A DNA stretch of 21,625 bases, from the NCBI GenBank assembly GCA_003695505.1, contig RFIY01000380.1, positions 1 to 21,625 on the forward strand. Direction: 5' to 3'. The position numbers and the translations under genes are program-made. Positions 15,876-21,625 of the stretch are shown here, piece after piece; the stretch's first letter is position 1; each line of letters starts with the position of its first letter. Under the pieces are notes generated by a model. That model saw only the letters and a list, made by a program, of their open reading frames with translations. It had not been told where the DNA came from and ran no database searches. The DNA is from J088 sp003695505 [NCBI: Candidatus Dadabacteria bacterium] (GTDB lineage: Bacteria > J088).

Positions 15876-15911
15876 GGGGTTCAGCGTACCTGATCGTCCG
15901 GTTGCTGGCCA
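15876..15911 (-). promoter_or_regulatory. Possible promoter for a leaderless HD-domain gene transcript
   Basis: On the minus strand, TGGCCA (15911-15906) and TACGCT (15888-15883) are 17 bases apart; the second box ends 7 bases before ATG 15875. There is no ribosome site before this ATG. The boxes match sigma-70 only partly (4/6 at -35), so this is a weak call supported by the same spacing at glmU. Confidence 0.25.
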
Positions 15912-16006
15912 CATTCGGCGCATTCCTGCGACAATGATGCACGAGCACTGTCACGGCGGTCCCCGGGGGCCTTCGTGTGATTCGTTGCAACCAGACATTC
16001 AGGACA

Positions 16007-16684
16007 ATGAACGACAACCATCCATCTGAGTCGACGCCGACGCCGTCCGGGACGCGCCGCAACATCGGGCGTCTGCTGTTTGCAGTCATGCTGTTCTATC
16101 TCGCGGTATTCGCGATGATCGACATGGTCGGGTTTCAGTTCCCGATGTCGATTCTGCTGACGTTTTTCCTGATCGTTGCGGTGCCACTTGGTCTGGTTGC
16201 GGCGGGCATCGTGCATGTGAGCGCACTGATCCGCGCCCAGTTGGGCGGCACGGTGCGGCCACCACAGGCGGCAACGCTGATGAGCCTGTTCGTGGCGACG
16301 ACGGTGATCGTGATGATTGGTTTCGTTTCGGTCTATCCGGAATGGCGGCGCGCCGCGATCGAATCGTGGCAGGAAGCGATCCGCGACAGTGCTGTCCCCG
16401 ATATTCCGGACGCCCAGGTCGACGCACTGGCTCGCGATGTCGGTCGCGTCGCAGAATCGTTTACGGGATTTCTGGAGTCCGGGAGTACGGATCCGATCGA
16501 CGAGCATCCGGAGCTCGTGGCCGCGTTTCAGGCCGTCGTATCGGCCGTGACGGACGGGACGCTGACCGTCGAGGAGTTCGAGCGCCTGCGCCGACTCGTG
16601 CCAGAGGCGCCAGCGGGAGCAACCGCGCCCGGCACCACGACGGCGCCCGCGGCAGTAACGAGCGAGCCCGGGCAGTCTCCCTGA
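16007..16684 (+). CDS. Three-helix membrane protein of unknown function
   Basis: A 225-aa protein from ATG 16007, preceded closely by AGGA; GTG at 15977 would add 10 residues. Residues 1-20 are polar. Three membrane helices follow at about 21-43, 46-74 and 89-110. The rest, about 111-200, is a charged helical domain, possibly coiled-coil (WRRAAIESWQEAIRD; DALARDVGRVAESFTGFLE; TVEEFERLRRLV). The tail from 201 is a low-complexity Ala/Pro/Thr stretch. I recognise no family. It is divergent from the HD-domain operon and tail to tail with rng (6-base gap). TGCGACAAT at 15927-15935 could be an extended -10 box. Confidence 0.7.
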   Translation: MNDNHPSESTPTPSGTRRNIGRLLFAVMLFYLAVFAMIDMVGFQFPMSILLTFFLIVAVPLGLVAAGIVHVSALIRAQLGGTVRPPQAATLMSLFVATTVIVMIGFVSVYPEWRRAAIESWQEAIRDSAVPDIPDAQVDALARDVGRVAESFTGFLESGSTDPIDEHPELVAAFQAVVSAVTDGTLTVEEFERLRRLVPEAPAGATAPGTTTAPAAVTSEPGQSP

Positions 16685-16690
16685 ATCAGG

Positions 16691-18190
16691 TCAGCTCGCG
16701 ACGGCGCGGCTGTCGATCTCGAACTGTTCTTCGGCGAGATCTTCATCAGGGAGAATGCGGATACGGCACCGCCGGTCGAGTTCGAGCGATTCAAAATATG
16801 GCAGGATTTCGTCGAAGAGGTAATCGGCGAGCCAGGGGTGCGCGCGGATGACGAATTCTGTTGGCTTGTCCGTCGCTCGAATGGCCTCCTGCAATTTGCG
16901 GTACAGATCACCAGCGAGCAGGCGTGGGTCCGACAGGTAGCCGCGGCCGAAGCAATGCGGGCAGCGGTGCCCGATACTTCGCGTCAGGCTTTCCTGGAGC
17001 CGCTGCCGCGTCATCTCGACCAGGCCAAGGTCACTGATTTTCTGAATGCCGCTCTTGGCGCGGTCATTGCGGAACAGTTCTTTGAGGCGATTGTAGATCT
17101 TCGTCCGGTTTTCGGGCAGATCCATATCGATGAAATCGATGATGATGATGCCGCCGATGTTGCGGAGTCGTAACTGGCGGCTGATTTCTTCGGCCGCTTC
17201 CAGGTTCGTTTGCAGTACCGTATCTTCGAGGCTGCTTTTGCCGACGAACCGCCCGGTATTGACATCGATGGACGTCAGGGCCTCGGTTTCTTCGATGACG
17301 ATCGAGCCTCCACTCGGCAGCTCGACTGTGGGTCGCAGCGCGGCGCGCATCTGGCGTTCGACGCCATAGACGTCGAGCATCGGGCGCCGGCCCTGGTACA
17401 GCTCGACATCGTTGGCGCGCTTCGGTATGGCGCTTTCAAGGAATTTGCGGATGCGCTCGAATTCATCCGGATCATCGACGAGGATCTTGGCATAACGATC
17501 CGACAGGACGTCGCGTATGACCCGGAGCGGCATCGTCAGCTCACTGTAAACCGTGGCCGGCGCCGACGCCTTGCGGGCGCGGCGCTGCACGGTGTCCCAA
17601 AGGCGCACAAGATAGTCGCGGTCGGCCTGCAGCTCCTCGCGTGTCCGCCCCTCGGCGGCCGTGCGTCCGATCAGTCCCATGTCATCTGGCGCGATATCGC
17701 GCAGAATCGCGCGCAGGCGCGCCCGCTCCTTTGCAAAGCGAATTTTTCGGCTGACGCCGATGCGACGCTGATCCGGGGACAGTACAAGGTGGCGTCCCGG
17801 CAGCGTCAGGAAATTGGTCAGGCGCGCGCCCTTCGTGCCAATGGGTGCCTTTGTGATCTGGACCAGGATCTCCTGGCCTTCACGGACGACGTCTTCGATA
17901 CGCGGTGATTGCTCGCCGCGTCGCGGTCCCCGGTCCTCGTCCCCATCGAGGTCCTCAAGTTCGCTGACGACGTCTCCCGCGTAGAGAAAGCCGGCTTTCT
18001 CCAGCCCGATTTCGACGAACGCTGCCTGCATCCCCGGCAGTACACGAGAAACTCTCCCCTTGATGATATTGCCGACGAGGGGTCGTTCGTCGTCGGCTTC
18101 CAGGAAAAGCTCTGCCAGGCGACCATCTTCGATCACCGCAACACGCGTCTCGAACGGGATGGAATGCACGAGGATCAGACTGTCTTTCAT
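16691..18190 (-). CDS. rng: Ribonuclease G / RNase E-family endoribonuclease
   Basis: Endoribonuclease for mRNA decay and rRNA 5'-end processing, 499 aa, the RNase G length without the long RNase E scaffold. Residues 38-127 form the S1 domain (VGNIIKGRVSRVLPGMQAAF, KGARL), with an acidic/arginine-rich insert at about 76-100. Catalytic metal ligands are D309 in TSIDVNTGRF and D352 in IIIDFIDMDLP. The zinc-link CPHC (410-413) is followed by FGRGYL. The C-terminal subdomain is complete. ATG 18190 starts just before the S1 region as in other RNase G proteins; the ribosome site (GGA) is modest. It is divergent from trxA and convergent with the three-helix protein. Confidence 0.93.
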   Translation of the reverse strand: MKDSLILVHSIPFETRVAVIEDGRLAELFLEADDERPLVGNIIKGRVSRVLPGMQAAFVEIGLEKAGFLYAGDVVSELEDLDGDEDRGPRRGEQSPRIEDVVREGQEILVQITKAPIGTKGARLTNFLTLPGRHLVLSPDQRRIGVSRKIRFAKERARLRAILRDIAPDDMGLIGRTAAEGRTREELQADRDYLVRLWDTVQRRARKASAPATVYSELTMPLRVIRDVLSDRYAKILVDDPDEFERIRKFLESAIPKRANDVELYQGRRPMLDVYGVERQMRAALRPTVELPSGGSIVIEETEALTSIDVNTGRFVGKSSLEDTVLQTNLEAAEEISRQLRLRNIGGIIIIDFIDMDLPENRTKIYNRLKELFRNDRAKSGIQKISDLGLVEMTRQRLQESLTRSIGHRCPHCFGRGYLSDPRLLAGDLYRKLQEAIRATDKPTEFVIRAHPWLADYLFDEILPYFESLELDRRCRIRILPDEDLAEEQFEIDSRAVAS

Positions 18191-18311
18191 GCCCGTTCCA
18201 TCCAGAAAAAGTTTGTTTCGTATGAATCATGGGTTTGTTCTTGTCTGTTCTGTAGGGGGCGGGAATGCTGGACGGACCGGCCTGGTCGCGCTTCACCGGA
18301 CCCATGTCCCG

Positions 18312-18325
18312 GCATGATAACATGC
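18312..18325. repeat. Short inverted repeat between rng and trxA
   Basis: GCATG-ATAA-CATGC is a perfect 5-base inverted repeat around a 4-base centre. It lies 23 bases before the trxA -35 box and 122 bases before the rng start. It could be an operator half-site pair or a weak hairpin; nothing else supports either. Confidence 0.3.
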
Positions 18326-18347
18326 GCCCTCTGGCCCATCGTGGCAT

Positions 18348-18376
18348 TTGACGGTGGGAACTCAGGCGCCTATAAT
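18348..18376 (+). promoter_or_regulatory. Strong sigma-70-type promoter of trxA
   Basis: TTGACG (18348-18353) and TATAAT (18371-18376) are separated by exactly 17 bases: five of six and six of six consensus matches at optimal spacing. Transcription should start near 18383, giving a leader of about 74 bases before the trxA ATG. This is the best promoter in the window and fits high constitutive thioredoxin expression. The leader holds a T-rich run (18390-18394 region) but no obvious riboswitch. Confidence 0.8.
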
Positions 18377-18456
18377 GCAATATATTCATTTTTTCGAATG
18401 TGTATGGTCCGGTGGCCGTACACGCAAACTGTCCCCGCCACAAGGAGAAGCGCACG

Positions 18457-18783
18457 ATGGCCGGTATCATCAACGTCACGGACGATCAGTTCGAATCAGC
18501 AGTACTCGGTAGCGACACGCCGGTGATCGTCGATTTCTGGGCGCCCTGGTGTGGGCCATGCAAGGCGATCGCACCGGTGCTGGAGGAGCTGGCGGGTGAA
18601 TATGACGGCAAGGTGACCATCGCCAAAATCAATGTCGACGATAACCCGCAGACACCATCAAAGTTCGGCGTTCGCGGCATTCCGACGCTGATCATGTTCA
18701 AGGGAGGGGAAGCCGTGGATCAGGTCGTTGGCGCCGTTCCGAAGTCACAGCTCGTCGCCATGATCGATCGCAACGCCGGCTGA
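18457..18783 (+). CDS. trxA: Thioredoxin
   Basis: Cytoplasmic disulfide reductant, 108 aa, the length of E. coli thioredoxin 1. Active site WCGPC is at 31-35 in VDFWAPWCGPCKAIAPVL, the cis-proline is P76 in GIPTLIMFKGG, and the buried aspartate is D26. Start: ATG 18457 has AAGGAG at 18442-18447 with a 9-base spacer; the frame is open to 18400 but the extra 19 residues look non-coding. It is a single-gene unit between a near-consensus promoter and a strong intrinsic terminator, divergent from rng and convergent with the MlaF-type gene. No thioredoxin reductase or rho is nearby. Confidence 0.96.
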   Translation: MAGIINVTDDQFESAVLGSDTPVIVDFWAPWCGPCKAIAPVLEELAGEYDGKVTIAKINVDDNPQTPSKFGVRGIPTLIMFKGGEAVDQVVGAVPKSQLVAMIDRNAG

Positions 18784-18809
18784 TTGCTGAACGATCGTCG
18801 ACCCGAACG

Positions 18810-18842
18810 GGGCGCCTGCAGTCGCGGGCGCCCATTTCTTTT
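18810..18842 (+). terminator. Rho-independent terminator of trxA
   Basis: GGGCGCC (18810-18816) pairs perfectly with GGCGCCC (18827-18833) across a 10-base loop, followed by ATTTCTTTT. The stem is GC-only and starts 26 bases after the trxA stop. It is the only convincing intrinsic terminator in the window. On the other strand the preceding run is too poor in T to serve the convergent gene equally well. Confidence 0.85.
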
Positions 18843-18918
18843 GCAGAAGGAATGAACCAGTAACGTCGGCATTCAGGCCGCTTGCCAACAGGGGAGCTTC
18901 GAGCCGGCCCGACGATAG

Positions 18919-19725
18919 CTACGCGATTGCGATCGGTCCTTCGGTGCGGCGCTCGAAAAATTGGCGCAGGATCGGGTTATCCGCCGAACGGATCTCTTCC
19001 TGGGTGCCAAACTGGATCAGCTCACCCATGTAAAGCATACCGATGTTGTCGGCGATCTTGAAGGTGCCTTCGATATCGTGGCTGATCACGACGAAGGTCG
19101 CGCCAGTCAGTTCCTTGGTTTCGAGAATCAGCTCATCGATCGCGGCGCTCATCACCGGATCGAGGCCACTGTTCGGTTCGTCGAAAAACACGATCTCGGG
19201 ATCGAGCGCAATCGCGCGTGCGAGGCCCACGCGCTTGCGCATACCGCCAGAAAGCTCGCCCGGCATCTTGTGCTCGACGCCGGGGAGGCCGACCTGACGC
19301 AGTTTCTCGGCGACGATATCGCGAATCTTTTCTTCGGGGTAGTCGGTGTGCCGGTGTAGTGGAAAGGCAACGTTTTCATACACCGAAAGGCTGTCAAACA
19401 GGGCAGCATCCTGGAACAGCTTGCCGAACGTCGCACGCAGTTCGTAGAGCTGCTTACCGCGTAGTTTGTGGATATTGGTGTTGCCGTACCAGACTTCGCC
19501 GCGGCTGGGGCGTAACAGGCCGACCATGGTCTTCATCAGTACCGACTTGCCCGTACCGGACGGGCCGATGAATACGGTGATCTCGCCCTTGGGAATGTCG
19601 AAATTCATTCCCTTCAACACATGGTGGCTGCCAAACCACTTGTGCAGGTCGCGCACCGAAATCGCCGCGTCCGGATTGGGCGGAGCAATCGATTCAGCAG
19701 TCGTCGCGGGTGCAGTCTCGGCCAT
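18919..19725 (-). CDS. mlaF: MlaF/Ttg2A-type ABC transporter ATPase (lipid transport)
   Basis: Cytoplasmic ATPase of the MCE-linked lipid transporters that keep outer-membrane lipid asymmetry, 268 aa. Motifs: Walker A GPSGTGKS (54-61), signature LSGGM (158-162), Walker B IVFFDE (178-183), then PNSGLDPV, and switch H216 in VVISHDIEG. The end LRQFFERRTEGPI is the MlaF-type C-terminal extension, which distinguishes it from other ABC ATPases. About 20 Ala/Pro-rich residues precede the domain. The partner genes mlaE, mlaD, mlaC and mlaB normally follow, but here the next gene is trxA on the other strand, so this copy is an orphan. ATG 19725 has no clear ribosome site. It may be read through from the FG-GAP gene, 40 bases upstream. 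Confidence 0.87.
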   Translation of the reverse strand: MAETAPATTAESIAPPNPDAAISVRDLHKWFGSHHVLKGMNFDIPKGEITVFIGPSGTGKSVLMKTMVGLLRPSRGEVWYGNTNIHKLRGKQLYELRATFGKLFQDAALFDSLSVYENVAFPLHRHTDYPEEKIRDIVAEKLRQVGLPGVEHKMPGELSGGMRKRVGLARAIALDPEIVFFDEPNSGLDPVMSAAIDELILETKELTGATFVVISHDIEGTFKIADNIGMLYMGELIQFGTQEEIRSADNPILRQFFERRTEGPIAIA

Positions 19726-19738
19726 GGCTCAGGGGACA

Positions 19739-19769
19739 ATCATACCATGTCTGGCACGGTGGGCGTCAG
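19739..19769 (-). promoter_or_regulatory. Weak promoter candidate for the mlaF-type gene
   Basis: On the minus strand, CTGACG (19769-19764) and TATGAT (19744-19739) are 19 bases apart, longer than ideal. The -35 box overlaps the stop of the FG-GAP gene. If used, the leader would be only about 6 bases. Tentative. Confidence 0.2.
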
Positions 19770-21625
19770 GGCGTTTGTTCATACAAGACCGATGTGACCG
19801 GTCCAGCGTGCCAGGCGCCGTCGCGACCGCGCAGTCGAATCTGCCACTGGCCCGGGCCCGTCGTCGGCAACGTGAAGCCGACCGGGCCGGTCGTCTCGCG
19901 GGTGAACCAGAACGGTTCCGGCGCGGTGACGGCGTAGCCGTTGTGCCAGCGCCATCCGGTCGTCGTCGACAGCCCCAGTGACCACTCGGCGGCGAGCATT
20001 CCGGCACTGCCGCTGCTGGTCGCATCGGTCACGGCGCCGGTCAGGGCCGTACTGCCGCTGACCGTGGTCGCAGAGACGGGCCAGCTGATCCAGGCGGTGA
20101 CTGGCGTGGCGAGGTCGATCCGAACGGTCGTATTCGTGACGCTGCCGCGATGACCTTCACTGTCCACGCCGCGTGCTTCGACATTGTGTACGCCGTCCGC
20201 CGGTGTTGTCACGGCTAGCGTTGACGAGATCGGCGTGAGCTGCCATGGACCCCCGTTGATGCGAACTTCGAGCTGGCTGACCGCCGGCGTTGCCGTCACG
20301 GCAAGCGTCCCACTCGTCGTTGGGAACGCCTGACGCGCAAGCCTACGCAGCTTTTGCAAAGAAACACGGCCCGCACCTGATGCGCCACGATCGTCATCCG
20401 GTGCGCCGATGATGATGTCGTCGCCGATCCTGGCCAGCGTTGCGCCGAAGCGGCTGCCGCTGGCGGATCCATCGGGATCAATACGGAACAGGAGGCGGCC
20501 GTCTATGCCGGATAGCACATAGACGGCGCCCTGCGTGGTTGCGCCAGGCGCTGCTTCCGGTGCGCCGGCCAGCAAATCGGCATGGCCGTCGCCGTTGAGG
20601 TCGTCGGTCCAGAGGAGCGCGCTGCCCAGTCGTGCTCCGTCCAGATCACCCCAGTACGCCCAGACGATGGTCGTGTCGGTCGTACTGAACACGGCCACAC
20701 CGCCAGGGCGCAGGGCCCCGGTGGCCGCTCCCGGCGCGCCCACTGCAATCAGTCCGTCAGTGACCGTAATCGCCTGGCCGAACCACGATCCGGCAAAAGC
20801 TCCGTTGATGCGGGCCAGTTCGATTGCGGTTCCACCAGAGACCAGCGAGACATACCCGCTGCCCGACGCGGCCAATGTCGCAGCCGCGGCCCAGTCGCCG
20901 CGCCCGTCGCCGTTCAGGTCACCGATGGCGACCACGGGCTCTCCAAAGCGGTCGCCGGACACGCCGTTTACCGTGTCCGTTTCTGTTCGCGTTGCACCGT
21001 CGTACTGGCGTACGCGCCCGGCGCCGCCGTTGTATCCGGGTTCACCAACCGCAAGATCGACCTGGCCGTCACCGGTGAAGTCGCCAACGACCGCGACGCT
21101 GCGACCAAACGCGCCGCCCACTGACAGGCTGTCGAGCCGTGCGATTTGTTGACTGGACGTGACCTCCACAAGATAGACCTGGCCCACGGTTCCCGCCGGT
21201 TCGCCGATGGCAAGATCCATGGTGCCGTTCCCGTCGAAATCGCCGGCAGCCAGTGCCGCGCCGTACTGTTCGGCCGGATTACCACTCAATAATGTGGCGA
21301 TACTGCCGCCGGTCATCGCATCGAACACGGCAACGCTACCGATCCCGCCCGCCGCGGGCTGGCCGATCGCCAGGTCAATGTCACCATCGCCGTCGAAGTC
21401 GCCGATGGCGAGCGCGGAGCCAAATCCACCATTGGTCGTTGTGCTGGTGATCGCGGTCCGCTCGGTCGTTTGCGTGGCGATGCGGCCGTAATCCGGCTGT
21501 ATCGTGACGTCCAGCGACGCCCATGGCGTCGCGCTGACTTCGGTGCTGGCGCTGCTCGCATTGAGGAGATTGTCGCGGGCGACGATCGTGGCATACACCG
21601 TAACGCCCGCCGGCAGGCCGGACAG
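19766..21625 (-). CDS. FG-GAP (integrin-type) beta-propeller protein with C-terminal Ig-like region, partial (N-terminus beyond right edge)
   Basis: Extracytoplasmic-type protein; 619 codons are visible and the frame runs open off the right edge. A GTG at 21598 is an internal valine codon, not a start. Numbering from the edge: residues 1-30 (LSGLPAGVTVYATIVARDN) look like the end of a fibronectin III domain. Residues 66-420 are seven FG-GAP blades. Residues about 434-508 resemble a bacterial Ig-like domain (EVRINGGPWQL, HNVEARGVDSEGHRG). The last about 110 residues are another strand-rich module with WSLGLSTTTGWRW and WQIRLRGRDGAWHAGP. It ends YEQTP, with no membrane helix, sorting motif or autotransporter barrel. 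A signal peptide would be outside the window. A role in adhesion or ligand binding is inferred from the fold only. Confidence 0.85.
   Translation of the reverse strand: MSGLPAGVTVYATIVARDNLLNASSASTEVSATPWASLDVTIQPDYGRIATQTTERTAITSTTTNGGFGSALAIGDFDGDGDIDLAIGQPAAGGIGSVAVFDAMTGGSIATLLSGNPAEQYGAALAAGDFDGNGTMDLAIGEPAGTVGQVYLVEVTSSQQIARLDSLSVGGAFGRSVAVVGDFTGDGQVDLAVGEPGYNGGAGRVRQYDGATRTETDTVNGVSGDRFGEPVVAIGDLNGDGRGDWAAAATLAASGSGYVSLVSGGTAIELARINGAFAGSWFGQAITVTDGLIAVGAPGAATGALRPGGVAVFSTTDTTIVWAYWGDLDGARLGSALLWTDDLNGDGHADLLAGAPEAAPGATTQGAVYVLSGIDGRLLFRIDPDGSASGSRFGATLARIGDDIIIGAPDDDRGASGAGRVSLQKLRRLARQAFPTTSGTLAVTATPAVSQLEVRINGGPWQLTPISSTLAVTTPADGVHNVEARGVDSEGHRGSVTNTTVRIDLATPVTAWISWPVSATTVSGSTALTGAVTDATSSGSAGMLAAEWSLGLSTTTGWRWHNGYAVTAPEPFWFTRETTGPVGFTLPTTGPGQWQIRLRGRDGAWHAGPVTSVLYEQTP
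20366..21430 (-). repeat. Seven FG-GAP repeats forming one beta-propeller
   Basis: The F/Y/L-G motifs fall at residues 68, 121, 173, 227, 282, 333 and 393 (edge numbering), a period of 51-60 residues. Blades 1, 2, 3, 4 and 6 carry calcium-type loops: DFDGDGDID (76-84), DFDGNGTMD (129-137), DFTGDGQVD (182-190), DLNGDGRGD (236-244) and DLNGDGHAD (342-350). Blades 5 and 7 keep the FG start and the IAVGAP or IIIGAP strand but have no loop. Protein-level repeats only; the DNA has diverged. Confidence 0.8.

Noticed and set aside
14454-15893. 479-aa plus-strand frame opposite the lipid kinase and HD-domain genes
   Set aside because: The opposite strand encodes two clear families with intact motifs. 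This frame has no domain pattern and begins within the kinase gene.
20366-21430. Tandem DNA repeat or recombination hotspot in the FG-GAP region
   Set aside because: The repeats are protein-level; nucleotide copies are strongly diverged and not tandem-identical.
1-21625. CRISPR arrays, tRNA/rRNA genes, insertion sequences, prophage or defence genes
   Set aside because: No regularly spaced identical repeats, no recognisable RNA genes, and no transposase, integrase or defence-type protein were seen on either strand.

Overview
The window is a dense stretch of chromosome from a GC-rich (by eye about 60-65%) Gram-negative bacterium. The outer-membrane evidence is lpxC (lipid A synthesis), an MlaF-type lipid transport ATPase, a BtuFCD-type periplasmic uptake system and several lipoproteins. 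UbiB-like kinase, RNase G, a proteobacterial-type phosphatidylserine decarboxylase and a FadM-like thioesterase fit a proteobacterium in the broad sense, including deltaproteobacterial lineages. I cannot place it more precisely. I see no phage, transposon, CRISPR array, tRNA or rRNA.

Layout. 1-1365 (-): the first 455 residues of a divergent CLC chloride channel/antiporter, cut by the left edge. 1511-4136 (+): overlapping btuF-btuC-btuD-like genes for cobalamin or a related metal chelate. 4128-5054 (-): lpxC. 5129-5863 (+): a short-chain dehydrogenase. 5876-8399 (-): lipoprotein, ubiB-like kinase and acyl-CoA thioesterase, coupled by GTGA overlaps. 8482-13236 (+): glmU, psd, a lipoprotein with a C-terminal membrane anchor, then a DnaK-family chaperone. 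13209-15875 (-): a YhaM-like OB-fold/HD protein, a diacylglycerol-kinase-family lipid kinase, a small DUF4177-like protein and an RDD membrane protein. 16007-16684 (+): a three-helix membrane protein of unknown function. 16691-18190 (-): RNase G. 18457-18783 (+): thioredoxin, with a strong sigma-70 promoter and an intrinsic terminator. 18919-19725 (-): an orphan MlaF-type ATPase. 19766-21625 (-): the C-terminal part of a secreted-looking protein with a seven-bladed FG-GAP (integrin-type) propeller, cut by the right edge.

How the genes fit together. Much of the content is envelope biogenesis: UDP-GlcNAc supply (glmU), the committed lipid A step (lpxC), phosphatidylethanolamine synthesis (psd), lipid phosphorylation, lipid trafficking (mlaF), thioester hydrolysis and quinone biosynthesis (ubiB). 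Genes within an operon overlap by 4-28 bases, and convergent genes meet tail to tail with little or no space. No stretch above 300 bases lacks a gene; the longest gap, 18191-18456, holds the divergent rng/trxA control region.

I found no clear candidate for a wholly new system. The most unusual points are the lone MlaF ATPase, the lone DnaK without DnaJ, GrpE or the usual acidic tail, the calcium-site pattern of the FG-GAP propeller, likely leaderless starts at glmU and the HD-domain gene, an altered CLC selectivity motif, and a strong local excess of GATC.
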